64,000 nucleotides of DNA. Origin: an uncultured Porphyromonadaceae bacterium. Its GTDB lineage: Bacteria; Bacteroidota; Bacteroidia; Bacteroidales; Muribaculaceae. Below, piece by piece: positions 26,108 to 34,368 of the stretch (position 1 is its first letter; every line of letters starts with the position of its first letter). Both the position numbers and the translations under genes were made by a program. The notes beneath the pieces were generated by a model that was not told where the DNA came from, did no database searches, and saw only the letters and a program-made list of their open reading frames with translations. The stretch is taken from assembly GCA_902491515.1 (NCBI GenBank), contig CABUIC010000012.1, forward strand, positions 1-64,000, given 5' to 3'.

Positions 26108-26818
26108 ATGGAACCGAAATACCGCAAAATCCTCCTCAAACTCAGCGGCGAATCGCTGATGGGCGCCCAGGGCTACGGCATCGACACCGGGCGGCTCGAC
26201 ATGTACGCCACGCAGATCTGCGGACTGGCCTCGGCCGGCGTGCAGGTGGCCATCGTCATCGGCGGCGGCAACATCTTCCGCGGCCTCTCCGGCGCGGCCA
26301 AAGGCTTCGACCGCGTGAAAGGCGACCAGATGGGCATGCTCGCCACAGTAATCAACTCTCTGGCCCTGAGCTCGGCGCTCGAGTCGCACGGCTGCAAGGC
26401 CTCGGTGCTCACCTCCATAGGGATGTTCCCCATCGGCGAGCCCTACTCCACGGCCAAGGCCGACGCCCTTCTGGACGAGGGCCGCGTGGTAATCATAGCC
26501 GGCGGCACGGGCAACCCCTTCTTCACCACCGACACGGCATCGGCCCTACGCGCCGTGGAGCTCCGCACCGAGGTGATGCTCAAGGGCACCCGCGTGGACG
26601 GCATCTACACCGCCGACCCCGAGAAAGACCCCACGGCCACGAAGTTCGACAAAATCACCTACGACGAAATCTACAACCGCGGCCTGCGCATCATGGACCT
26701 CACGGCCACGACCCTCTGCAAGGAGAACGGCATGCGCATCGTAGTATTCGACATGGACACCCCCGGCAACCTTCTGAAGGTCGTGGCCGGCGAGCCCATC
26801 GGCACCCTCGTCTATTAA
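26108..26818 (+). CDS. pyrH: UMP kinase
   Basis: Phosphorylates UMP to UDP. Amino-acid-kinase fold: N-terminal KILLKLSGESLMG, GGGNIFRG near residue 55, the GTGNPFFTTDTAS block near residue 136, and VDGIYTADPEKDP that contacts nucleotide. The 236-aa length is standard. It lies upstream of frr, a conserved pairing in bacteria. The initiator codon is nearly at the predicted transcription start. Confidence 0.97.
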   Translation: MEPKYRKILLKLSGESLMGAQGYGIDTGRLDMYATQICGLASAGVQVAIVIGGGNIFRGLSGAAKGFDRVKGDQMGMLATVINSLALSSALESHGCKASVLTSIGMFPIGEPYSTAKADALLDEGRVVIIAGGTGNPFFTTDTASALRAVELRTEVMLKGTRVDGIYTADPEKDPTATKFDKITYDEIYNRGLRIMDLTATTLCKENGMRIVVFDMDTPGNLLKVVAGEPIGTLVY

Positions 26819-26849
26819 CCCTAACCCTCTATACCCCCTCCCCAAGCAC

Positions 26850-27410
26850 ATGAGCGAAGTCAGCACCTACATCAAGCCGGCCGAAGAGAAAATGGAAATG
26901 GCCGTCGCCTATCTCGACGAAACCCTCGCCCGCATCCGCGCCGGCAAAGCCAACGCCAAAATCCTCGACGGCATCCGAGTCGACTACTACGGCTCGGCCG
27001 TACCCGTCTCCAACGTGGCCAATGTCTCCGTTCCCGACGCCCGCACCATTGCCATCACCCCCTGGGAGAAAAGCATGTTCAAGGAAATCGAGAAAGCCAT
27101 CATCAATTCCGAAATAGGCATCATGCCCGAGAACAACGGCGAGGTTATCCGCCTTTCCATCCCGCCGCTGACCGAGGACCGCCGCAAGGCCCTCGTGAAG
27201 CAGTGCAAGGCCGAGGCCGAGAACGCCAAGGTGAGCGTCCGCAACGCCCGCCGCGAGGCCATCGACGGCCTCAAGAAAGCCGTGAAGGCCGGAATGCCCG
27301 AAGACGTCGAGAAGGACGCCGAGACTACAGTCCAGAAAGTCCACGACAAATACCTGAAGAAAATCGACGACATCTTCGCCGCCAAGGAAAAAGAAATCCT
27401 CACCGTGTGA
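26850..27410 (+). CDS. frr: Ribosome recycling factor
   Basis: Splits post-termination ribosomes together with EF-G. Its 186 aa are almost the standard length. Recognised segments are RAGKANAKILDGIRVDYYG near residue 31, the TIAITPWEK block and RLSIPPLTEDRRKALVK. It follows pyrH by 31 nt. The following 134-nt gap contains a REP-like palindrome. Confidence 0.97.
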   Translation: MSEVSTYIKPAEEKMEMAVAYLDETLARIRAGKANAKILDGIRVDYYGSAVPVSNVANVSVPDARTIAITPWEKSMFKEIEKAIINSEIGIMPENNGEVIRLSIPPLTEDRRKALVKQCKAEAENAKVSVRNARREAIDGLKKAVKAGMPEDVEKDAETTVQKVHDKYLKKIDDIFAAKEKEILTV

Positions 27411-27449
27411 TTCGAGCGGCGGGAAAGGCATTTTGGAATACCCCGGGGC

Positions 27450-27470
27450 GGACGCACGAGCCGTGCGTCC
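27450..27470. repeat. REP-like palindrome, copy 1
   Basis: GGACGCACG-AGC-CGTGCGTCC followed by CTGCAAT, in the frr-nadB gap. Same core as the pair at 29884-29957. Confidence 0.75.
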
Positions 27471-27544
27471 CTGCAATAAGGGAATTTTCGGCCCCATTCC
27501 GGGCGCGGTAATTCATTGGTTCTACAACGTCCGTAAACAAAGTT

Positions 27545-29125
27545 ATGGAAAGAAAATACGATTATCTCGTCATCGGCTCGGGCATCGCCGGGATGAGTTT
27601 TGCCCTGAAAGTGGCCGGAACAGGCCGCGTGGCCCTCGTATGCAAGACCACTCTTGAAGAAGCTAACACCGCCCTTGCCCAGGGCGGCGTGGCATCCGTG
27701 ACGAACCTCGCCGTCGACGACTTCGACAAGCACATCCACGACACCATGGTTGCCGGCGACTGGCTCAGCGACCCCGCGGCCGTCGAGAAGGTAGTAAAAG
27801 GCGCTCCCGAACAGATCCGCCAGCTCCTCGAGTGGGGAGTGGACTTCGACAAGAAAGAGGACGGCAGTTTCGACCTCCACCGCGAAGGCGGCCACAGCGA
27901 GTTCCGCATCCTCCACCACGCCGACAACACAGGCTTTGAAATCCAGCAGAGCCTCATACAGGCCGTGCGCGAGCACCCCGACATCGACGTGTACGAAAAC
28001 CATTTCGCCATCGAAATCATCACCCAGCACCATCTCGGCAAGCGCGTCACGCGACGCACGAGCGACATCCGCTGCTACGGGGCCTACGTCCTCGACATGG
28101 CCTCCGGCGAGGTCGACACCTTCCTCGCCAAAGTGACGATAATGGCCACCGGCGGCGTCGGGGCCGTCTACCAGACCACGACCAATCCACTTGTGGCCAC
28201 CGGCGACGGAATAGCGATGGTCTACCGCGCCAAGGGCACCGTCAAGGACATGGAATTCATCCAGTTCCACCCGACGGCCCTCTTCCATCCGGGCGACCGT
28301 CCATCCTTCCTCATCACCGAGGCCATGCGCGGCTACGGCGCCGTGCTCCGCAACCTCAAGGGCGAGGAATTCATGCAGAAGTACGACCCCCGGCTCTCGC
28401 TCGCCCCGCGCGACATCGTGGCCCGCGCCATCGACTCCGAAATGAAACTCCACGGCGACGACCACGTGTACCTCGACGTGACCCACAAGGACCCGGAGGA
28501 GACAAAGCGCCACTTCCCCAACATCTACCGCAAATGCCTCGAACTCGGAATCGACATCACCAAGGACTACATCCCCGTCGCCCCGGCGGCCCACTACCTG
28601 TGCGGCGGCATCAAGGTTGACGGCAACGCCGAGTCGAGCATCAAGCACCTCTACGCCGTCGGCGAATGCTCCTGCACCGGGCTCCACGGCGGCAACCGTC
28701 TGGCATCCAACTCGCTTATCGAGGCTGTGGTTTACGCCGACGCCGCCGCACGCCATGCCCGCGAGGAAATCCCCCACATCAGCCTGCGCACCGACGTGCC
28801 CGCCTGGAACGACGAGGGCACCCGCTCCCCCGAGGAAATGGTGCTCATCACCCAGAGCGCGAAGGAGGTGGGACAGATCATGGGCACCTACGTCGGCATC
28901 GTACGCTCCAATCTGCGCCTCGACCGCGCCTGGAACCGCCTCGACATCCTCTACGAGGAAACCGAGAGCCTCTTCAAACGCTCGAAGGTGTCCCGCGAAA
29001 TCTGCGAGCTCCGCAACATCATCAACGTCGGCTACCTCATCATGCGTCAGGCCAAGGAACGCAAGGAATCGCGCGGACTCCACTACACCCTCGACTATCC
29101 TCCCGAACACAAGGAAAACCAATGA
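27545..29125 (+). CDS. nadB: L-aspartate oxidase
   Basis: First step of de novo NAD synthesis: flavin-dependent oxidation of aspartate to iminoaspartate. FAD-binding YLVIGSGIAGMSFAL at the N-terminus, the substrate-site block EFIQFHPTALF near residue 238, and the GECSCTGLHGGNRLASNSL flavin motif near residue 377 are diagnostic; the last separates NadB from fumarate reductase less clearly than length and the absent heme partner do. 526 aa is typical. No nadA or nadC gene is in the window. The stop overlaps the next start (ATGA). Confidence 0.95.
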   Translation: MERKYDYLVIGSGIAGMSFALKVAGTGRVALVCKTTLEEANTALAQGGVASVTNLAVDDFDKHIHDTMVAGDWLSDPAAVEKVVKGAPEQIRQLLEWGVDFDKKEDGSFDLHREGGHSEFRILHHADNTGFEIQQSLIQAVREHPDIDVYENHFAIEIITQHHLGKRVTRRTSDIRCYGAYVLDMASGEVDTFLAKVTIMATGGVGAVYQTTTNPLVATGDGIAMVYRAKGTVKDMEFIQFHPTALFHPGDRPSFLITEAMRGYGAVLRNLKGEEFMQKYDPRLSLAPRDIVARAIDSEMKLHGDDHVYLDVTHKDPEETKRHFPNIYRKCLELGIDITKDYIPVAPAAHYLCGGIKVDGNAESSIKHLYAVGECSCTGLHGGNRLASNSLIEAVVYADAAARHAREEIPHISLRTDVPAWNDEGTRSPEEMVLITQSAKEVGQIMGTYVGIVRSNLRLDRAWNRLDILYEETESLFKRSKVSREICELRNIINVGYLIMRQAKERKESRGLHYTLDYPPEHKENQ

Positions 29126-29829
29126 CCTCCTCAGGCCTCCGAAGCCTCCTCCACTTACTGCTGGCCGCGGCGATTGCCGCGGCCGCGGCCTTCCCGTGCG
29201 AGGCCCGCGCGAAGAAGGACAGAGTCAAGGAGAAGGAGAGCATCGAGGCCCGCGTGATGACGGAGGAAGGGCCCATAGACGCCGTTGCCGAGTACAAGCC
29301 TCAGTACATCAAGGGCTTCAACTGGCGTTTTGACGAGAACGGCGACTCCATCATCCACTTCTACCTCCGCGAGCTCACGGTGTACCCGCCGATGAAGTTC
29401 AAGAACAAGAAGCAGGAGCAGCTCTACTGGCGCACCGTCCGCGACGTCAAACTCACCCTCCCCTACGCCAAGCTCATAGCCGAGACTCTTATCGAGACCT
29501 ACGAGTACCTCGAGACGCTCCCCACCCAGAAAGACCGCGAGGCCTACCTCAAACAGATGGAGGGCGCACTTTTCCAACAGTACAAGCCCATCCTCAAGAA
29601 ATTCTCGAAGCGTCAGGCCAAGGTGCTCGTTAAGCTCGTGCAGCGCGAGACGCACCAGAGCTCCTACGACATCGTCAAGGCCTTCCTCGGAGCCTTCCGC
29701 GCCGGATTCTGGCAAGGATTCGGTAAACTCTTCGGTGTGAGCCTGAAAAGCGATTTCCGCCCGGCCAAGGACAAGAACGACGCCATGCTCGACCGCGTTG
29801 CCCGCCTCGTCGAACAGGGGACAATCTAA
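29122..29829 (+). CDS. DUF4294 family exported protein
   Basis: A 235-aa protein with a signal peptide (hydrophobic Leu/Ala run at residues 7-25). The conserved part includes LYWRTVRDVKLTLPYAKLIA and the segment IEYE-like ETYEYLETLPTQKDREAYLK, then KKFSKRQAKVLVKLVQRETHQSSYDIVKAFLGAF, which I recognise as DUF4294 of Bacteroidetes. Function is unknown. It overlaps nadB by 4 bases, so it is translated from the same message. The start at 29122 yields the signal peptide; upstream codons in this frame lie in nadB. Confidence 0.75.
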   Translation: MTSSGLRSLLHLLLAAAIAAAAAFPCEARAKKDRVKEKESIEARVMTEEGPIDAVAEYKPQYIKGFNWRFDENGDSIIHFYLRELTVYPPMKFKNKKQEQLYWRTVRDVKLTLPYAKLIAETLIETYEYLETLPTQKDREAYLKQMEGALFQQYKPILKKFSKRQAKVLVKLVQRETHQSSYDIVKAFLGAFRAGFWQGFGKLFGVSLKSDFRPAKDKNDAMLDRVARLVEQGTI

Positions 29830-29875
29830 GCGAGAATTATTAATCACTTCCCCAAACAGGTGTTACAAAACCACT

Positions 29876-29966
29876 CAATGTAGGGACGCACGGCTCGTGC
29901 GTCCTCCCCCAACGACCCGAACCTTGCCGGTCATTAGGACGCACGAGCCGTGCGTCCCTACAATTC
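29876..29966. repeat. REPIN-like pair of inverted REP palindromes
   Basis: Two copies face each other: GGACGCACGGCTCGTGCGTCC core at 29884-29904 and its inverse at 29937-29957. Including flanks, a 27-nt block beginning TGTAGGGACGC is repeated exactly in inverse orientation, separated by about 30 nt. The unit lies in the DUF4294-xerD gap and can form nested hairpins. Confidence 0.8.
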
Positions 29967-29998
29967 GATAATTGACCTTCTTATTCTTGATTATTCCA

Positions 29999-30904
29999 GT
30001 GGAATTCAGTCAACTTCGCAAATCATATGCAGCCTATATGCGCTTGGAACGCGGTTTTTCGGACAATACGTCAGCGGGATATCTCGCGGACATTGACAAA
30101 CTCCACTCGTGGCTCGAGGGGGAGGACATTCCCGTCGATAAGGTCGATGCGGAGGTTCTCCGGCGCTTTGTGGAGGAACTCTACGACCTCGGAATCGCCG
30201 CAAGCTCCACCGCCCGTATCCTCTCGGGAATACGCTCCTTCTACAGCTACCTCGAACTCGAGAAAATCGTCGAAGTCAATCCCGCCGAGGGCATAGACAC
30301 CCCCAAGGCCGCGCGGAAGCTCCCGCCGGTACTGTCTCTTGAGGAAATCGAGGATATGATTGCGTCCTGCGACATCTCGGACCCCCTCGGCATCCGCAAC
30401 AGCGCCATCATCGAGATGCTCTACGGCTCGGGGCTGCGCGTCAGCGAGCTCTGCAACCTCTCGCTTCAGAACGTGCGCTTCGACGACGGCCTCCTGCTCG
30501 TCGAGGGCAAAGGCTCGAAGCAACGCCTTGTGCCCATGAGCGGCACGGCGGTCCACGCCCTGAGACTCTATCTGGAGGTCCGCGGGGAGGCCAAGCCCGG
30601 AGAGGAGGGGATTGTCTTTCTCAACAAACGTGGCCACCGCCTCTCGCGCGTGATGGTCTTCTACATCGTAAAGGAGCTCGCCGAAGCCGCCGGAGTAGAG
30701 AAAAACGTCTCTCCCCACACCCTCCGCCACTCCTTCGCCACCCACCTCCTCGAAGGCGGCGCCAACCTCCGCGCCATCCAGCAGATGCTCGGCCACGAAT
30801 CCATCGCCACAACCGAAATCTACCTCCACCTCGACACCTCCCGCCTCCGCGAAGAAATCCTCCTCCACCACCCGAGAAATAAGGGCGCAAGTGGGGTAGT
30901 TTAG
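29999..30904 (+). CDS. xerD: Tyrosine recombinase XerD
   Basis: Site-specific recombinase that resolves chromosome dimers at dif. An N-terminal SAM-like core-binding domain (about 10-95) precedes the catalytic domain with Arg in GSGLRVSEL, Lys in GKGSKQR, H-x-x-R in SPHTLRHSFATHLL, His in MLGHESI, and Tyr in TTEIYLH. I chose GTG at 29999, giving MEFSQLRKSYAAYMRLERGF, because family members have about 15 residues before that conserved point. Alternatives are TTG at 29972 and ATG at 30038. Length 301 aa. No integron or mobile-element genes are nearby, so a housekeeping role is likely. Confidence 0.88.
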   Translation: MEFSQLRKSYAAYMRLERGFSDNTSAGYLADIDKLHSWLEGEDIPVDKVDAEVLRRFVEELYDLGIAASSTARILSGIRSFYSYLELEKIVEVNPAEGIDTPKAARKLPPVLSLEEIEDMIASCDISDPLGIRNSAIIEMLYGSGLRVSELCNLSLQNVRFDDGLLLVEGKGSKQRLVPMSGTAVHALRLYLEVRGEAKPGEEGIVFLNKRGHRLSRVMVFYIVKELAEAAGVEKNVSPHTLRHSFATHLLEGGANLRAIQQMLGHESIATTEIYLHLDTSRLREEILLHHPRNKGASGVV

Positions 30905-31057
30905 ATAGTTGAGAGTGTTAATAGATTAGTTTAGAGAGCTCAAGGTTCTTTGAGGAAAAGAGAAATTAAGGCGGGTTAAAACAAATCTCATTTTCCCGAC
31001 TAACGCTTGCCCCAACAGGGTTCTCGTTGGCAGGGATAAAATTACCCTCGACGTCGC

Positions 31058-31077
31058 GGACGCGCCATGGCGCGTCC
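31058..31077. repeat. REP-like palindrome, diverged copy
   Basis: GGACGCGCCATGGCGCGTCC, a perfect 20-nt palindrome followed by CTACAT, the same flank as the copy at 29937. It lies in the 431-nt gap between xerD and korA, where I see no gene. Confidence 0.7.
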
Positions 31078-31243
31078 CTACATTATTTAGCTGATTACAT
31101 TGATGTTGGGTGTTCAATCATGGTGATACCTCGTGTGCGGCGCTCGTTGACGGGGCAACAAACTGCGATACAGGCTTCTCTCCCCTTATGACGGGGGAAC
31201 TCTGAATTTTTGCTAAAAAATATTATTTGAGGAAATTATTTCT

Positions 31244-31251
31244 TATCTTTG
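31244..31251 (+). promoter_or_regulatory. Candidate -7 element for korAB
   Basis: TATCTTTG matches TAnnTTTG. No -33 element has the right spacing. The leader is about 80 nt. Confidence 0.5.
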
Positions 31252-31263
31252 CAGGTGCTACGG

Positions 31264-31282
31264 GGCCCGGCCGGGGCCTTTT
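31264..31282 (+). other. GC-rich hairpin plus T4 at the start of the korAB leader
   Basis: GGCCC, 5-nt loop, GGGCC, then TTTT, starting within about ten nucleotides of the predicted transcription start. It may be an early attenuator or a 5' stabiliser. Confidence 0.35.
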
Positions 31283-31335
31283 CTTGCAAATAAATAAAAA
31301 TCAAACATCTTTACATACCCACAAACCAAAAATCT

Positions 31336-33180
31336 ATGTTGGAAAAAGCAAAGGTACGCGAACTTGAAAAGGTCGTAGTACGCTTCTCGGGTGACTCCGG
31401 CGACGGAATGCAGCTCGCAGGAAACATCTTCACAAACGTATCCGCAGGGCTGGGCAATCTCGTCTCCACCTTTCCCGACTATCCCGCGGAAATCCGCGCC
31501 CCGCAGGGCTCGCTCAGCGGCGTATCGGGCTTTCAGGTGAGCGTAGGCGCCGGTGTGCACACTCCCGGCGACCAGTGCGACGTCCTCGTGGCCATGAATC
31601 CCGCGGCCCTCAAGCAGAACTTCCGCTTCCTCAAGCCCGGCGGCGTCATCATCGTCGACATCGACTCCTTCAAGGAAGCCGACCTCCGCAAAGCTCTTTT
31701 CACTACCGACAAGCCTTTCGAGGAACTCGGCATCAAGGCCCAGATTGTCGAAGTGCCCGTCACCTCCATGACCCGCGCCGCTCTGGCCGAGACCGGCCTC
31801 GACAACAAGAGCGTGCTGAAATGCCGCAACATCTTCGCCCTTGGCCTTGTCTGCTGGCTCTTCGACCGTCCGCTCGAAGCGGCTCTGCGTCATCTCAAGA
31901 ACAAATTCGCCAAGAAGCCCGCAATCTACGAGGCCAACGCCCTCGTCCTTCAGGCCGGCTTCAACTACGGCAACAACATACACGCCACGGTCAGCACCTA
32001 CCGCATCGACACGGAAACCCCTCGTCCCGGCGTCTACACCGACATCAACGGCAACACAGCCACAGCCTGGGGTCTCATCATGGCCTCCGAGAAGTGCGGC
32101 CGTCCGCTCTTCCTCGGCTCCTACCCCATCACCCCGGCCACGGACATTCTCCACGAGCTCGCCAAGCGCAAGGACCTCGGCGTTAAGGCCATACAGATGG
32201 AGGACGAAATCGCCGGCGTCTGCTCCGCAATCGGCGCCAGCTTCGCGGGCAACCTCGCCGTGACCTCCACCTCCGGCCCCGGTCTCGCACTCAAGAGCGA
32301 GGGAATCGGCCTCGCCGTCATCGCCGAGCTTCCCCTTGTGGTAATCGACGTACAGCGCGGCGGCCCCTCCACCGGCCTCCCCACCAAGACCGAACAGACC
32401 GACCTTTTCCAAGCTCTCTACGGCCGCAACGGCGAATCGCCCGTGGCCGTCGTGGCTCCCGCGTCGCCCACCGACTGCTTCACCATGGCCTTCGAGGCCT
32501 GCCGCATCGCCGTGGAGCACATGACTCCGGTAATCCTCCTGAGCGACGCCTTCATCGGCAACGGCTCCTCCGCCTGGCGCGTGCCCGAAGCCGACGAATT
32601 CCCCGAAATCAAGACTCCCTACGTTCCGGAGGGCACCGAAGGCTGGCGCCCCTATGACCGCAACGAAGAGACCCTCGCGCGCTACTGGGCAATCCCCGGC
32701 ACCGAAGGCCTCACCCACCGCCTCGGCGGCCTCGAGAAGGACGCCGTGACAGGCGCAATCTCCACCGACCCCGCAAACCATGAGAAGATGGTGAACCTCC
32801 GCCGCGAGAAAATCGCACGCATCGCACGCGACATCCCCGCCCTCGAAGCCATCGGACCCGACGACGCCGACACAATCCTCGTAGGATGGGGAGGCACCTA
32901 CGGCCATCTGCGCACGGCGGCCGAAGAGCTCGCCGCGGCAGGGACGAAAATCGCCTTCGCCCACTTCCGCTACATCAACCCGCTTCCGGCCAACTCCGGC
33001 GAGCTCCTCGGACGATACAAGCGCGTCATCGTCGCCGAGCTCAACACGGGCATGTTCGCCGACTATCTTCAGGCCAAGTTCCCCGACCTGCGCATCAGCC
33101 GCATAAACAAGATTCAGGGCCAGCCCTTCCAGGTCAGCGAAATCGTCGAACGCACAAACGAAATCCTCAAAACCCTCTGA
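31336..33180 (+). CDS. korA: 2-oxoacid:ferredoxin oxidoreductase, fused gamma-alpha subunit
   Basis: Part of the CoA- and ferredoxin-linked oxidative decarboxylation of a 2-oxoacid, most likely 2-oxoglutarate to succinyl-CoA. Residues about 15-190 are the gamma domain (FSGDSGDGMQLAGNIF; PQGSLSGVSGFQVSVG). The alpha domain follows, with the strongly conserved TSTSGPGLALKSEGIG and RGGPSTGLPTKTEQTDL, and a transketolase-C-like domain ends the protein. A 614-aa gamma-alpha fusion with a separate beta subunit is the KorAB form. No four-iron ferredoxin-like delta subunit is encoded nearby, consistent with this form. Confidence 0.92.
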   Translation: MLEKAKVRELEKVVVRFSGDSGDGMQLAGNIFTNVSAGLGNLVSTFPDYPAEIRAPQGSLSGVSGFQVSVGAGVHTPGDQCDVLVAMNPAALKQNFRFLKPGGVIIVDIDSFKEADLRKALFTTDKPFEELGIKAQIVEVPVTSMTRAALAETGLDNKSVLKCRNIFALGLVCWLFDRPLEAALRHLKNKFAKKPAIYEANALVLQAGFNYGNNIHATVSTYRIDTETPRPGVYTDINGNTATAWGLIMASEKCGRPLFLGSYPITPATDILHELAKRKDLGVKAIQMEDEIAGVCSAIGASFAGNLAVTSTSGPGLALKSEGIGLAVIAELPLVVIDVQRGGPSTGLPTKTEQTDLFQALYGRNGESPVAVVAPASPTDCFTMAFEACRIAVEHMTPVILLSDAFIGNGSSAWRVPEADEFPEIKTPYVPEGTEGWRPYDRNEETLARYWAIPGTEGLTHRLGGLEKDAVTGAISTDPANHEKMVNLRREKIARIARDIPALEAIGPDDADTILVGWGGTYGHLRTAAEELAAAGTKIAFAHFRYINPLPANSGELLGRYKRVIVAELNTGMFADYLQAKFPDLRISRINKIQGQPFQVSEIVERTNEILKTL

Positions 33181-33187
33181 CACCGCC

Positions 33188-34216
33188 ATGACAGACGAAA
33201 CACAAGCACAATATACGCCCGCCAATTTCAAGAGCGACCAGTCGGTGCGCTGGTGTCCGGGCTGCGGCGACCACGCCATCCTCAACACCCTGCACAAGGC
33301 CATGGCCACGCTCGGCGTACCCCCTCACATGACAGCCGTGATTTCAGGCATCGGATGCTCCTCGCGCCTGCCCTACTACATGAACACCTACGGCTTCCAC
33401 ACCATCCACGGCCGCGCCGCCGCGATAGCCACAGGCTTCAAGGCAGCCAACCCCGAGATGACGGTATGGCAGATTTCCGGCGACGGCGACGGCCTCGCAA
33501 TCGGCGGCAACCACTTCATCCACGCCGTGCGCCGCAACATCGACATAAATATCATCCTCTTCAACAACAAAATCTACGGTCTGACCAAAGGACAGTACTC
33601 GCCGACGAGCGACCGCGGATTCGTGTCGAAGTCGAGCCCCTACGGCACGGTCGAGGACCCCTTCATCCCCGCCGAGCTCGTGTTCGGCGCCCGCGGCAAC
33701 TTCTTCGCCCGCAGCATCGACGTCGAGCTCCAGACCTCGCAGGAAGTGCTCGTGGCCGCCGCAAGGCACAAGGGCACCTCTGTGACTGAAATCCTCCAGA
33801 ACTGCGTGATTTTCAACAACGGAATCCACAATCCCATCACCGACAAGGAAGTCCGCGCCGACCGCACCATCCATCTGCGCCACGGCGAGAAGATGCTCTT
33901 CGGCAAGAACATGGAGAAGGGCCTCGTCCGCGACGGCTTCCTCCTCAAGGCCGTGACCGTCGGAGAGGACGGCTACACCTTGGACGACGTGCTCGTCCAC
34001 GACGCCCACACGCCCTCCAACTTCCTCCACCAGCAGCTCGCCATGATGGACGGCAAGGACAGCGGCCTTCCTCTGGCAATCGGCGTTATCCGCGACGTCG
34101 AAGCCCCCACCTACGAGCAGGCTCTCGCCCAGCAGATCGCCGAAGTCCGCGGCCGGAAGAACTTCGCCTCGCTCCGCGAGATGATTCTCGCCGGCGAGAC
34201 CTGGGAAGTGAAATAA
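33188..34216 (+). CDS. korB: 2-oxoacid:ferredoxin oxidoreductase, beta subunit
   Basis: Carries thiamine diphosphate and an iron-sulfur cluster. WCPGCGDHAIL gives two cluster cysteines, GIGCSSRLPYY a third, and LQNCVIF a probable fourth. The thiamine-binding block is GDGDGLAIGGNHFIHAVRRN with NNKIYGLTKGQ. The length of 342 aa is normal. It begins 7 nt after korA. The specificity for 2-oxoglutarate over pyruvate or other 2-oxoacids is inferred from the subunit form. Confidence 0.93.
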   Translation: MTDETQAQYTPANFKSDQSVRWCPGCGDHAILNTLHKAMATLGVPPHMTAVISGIGCSSRLPYYMNTYGFHTIHGRAAAIATGFKAANPEMTVWQISGDGDGLAIGGNHFIHAVRRNIDINIILFNNKIYGLTKGQYSPTSDRGFVSKSSPYGTVEDPFIPAELVFGARGNFFARSIDVELQTSQEVLVAAARHKGTSVTEILQNCVIFNNGIHNPITDKEVRADRTIHLRHGEKMLFGKNMEKGLVRDGFLLKAVTVGEDGYTLDDVLVHDAHTPSNFLHQQLAMMDGKDSGLPLAIGVIRDVEAPTYEQALAQQIAEVRGRKNFASLREMILAGETWEVK

Positions 34217-34234
34217 AGCCGCCAGCCCACACAG

Positions 34235-34264
34235 CCTGAGCGTCCCTCCGCCGGGGCGCTCAGG
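34235..34264 (+). terminator. Hairpin terminator of korAB
   Basis: CCTGAGCG pairs with CGCTCAGG, with further C/G pairs inside, followed by a T-rich stretch. Confidence 0.65.
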
Positions 34265-34368
34265 CCTTGATTCTTATTTATAGCGCTCCCCGCTAAACTT
34301 TTGCCTTCCCTCTGGAGTTTACTAATAAGAACACCCCAACACGTTTACAACTTTTCCCACGCCTCGAT

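Noticed and set aside
26987..29122. 711-codon open frame on the minus strand
   Set aside because: It lies opposite frr and nadB, has a His/Val/Glu/Gly-rich composition typical of antisense to GC-rich genes, and matches no family; the + strand genes are certain.
29830..31120. Integron or mobile-element region suggested by a tyrosine recombinase beside palindromes
   Set aside because: The recombinase has the XerD layout, no attI/attC-like array, cassette genes or transposase are present, and the palindromes also occur away from it.
30905..31243. Possible small gene or RNA in the xerD-korA gap
   Set aside because: The only small frame (30926-31117, minus) spans the REP palindrome and has no convincing start or composition; no tRNA or known RNA fold seen.
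31258..33309. 683-codon open frame on the minus strand
   Set aside because: Antisense to korA, no signature, no promoter.
34294..34303. TAAACTTTTG as -7 element of the TolC-like operon
   Set aside because: The spacing inside the motif is off by two bases and no -33 element is present, so it was not annotated.
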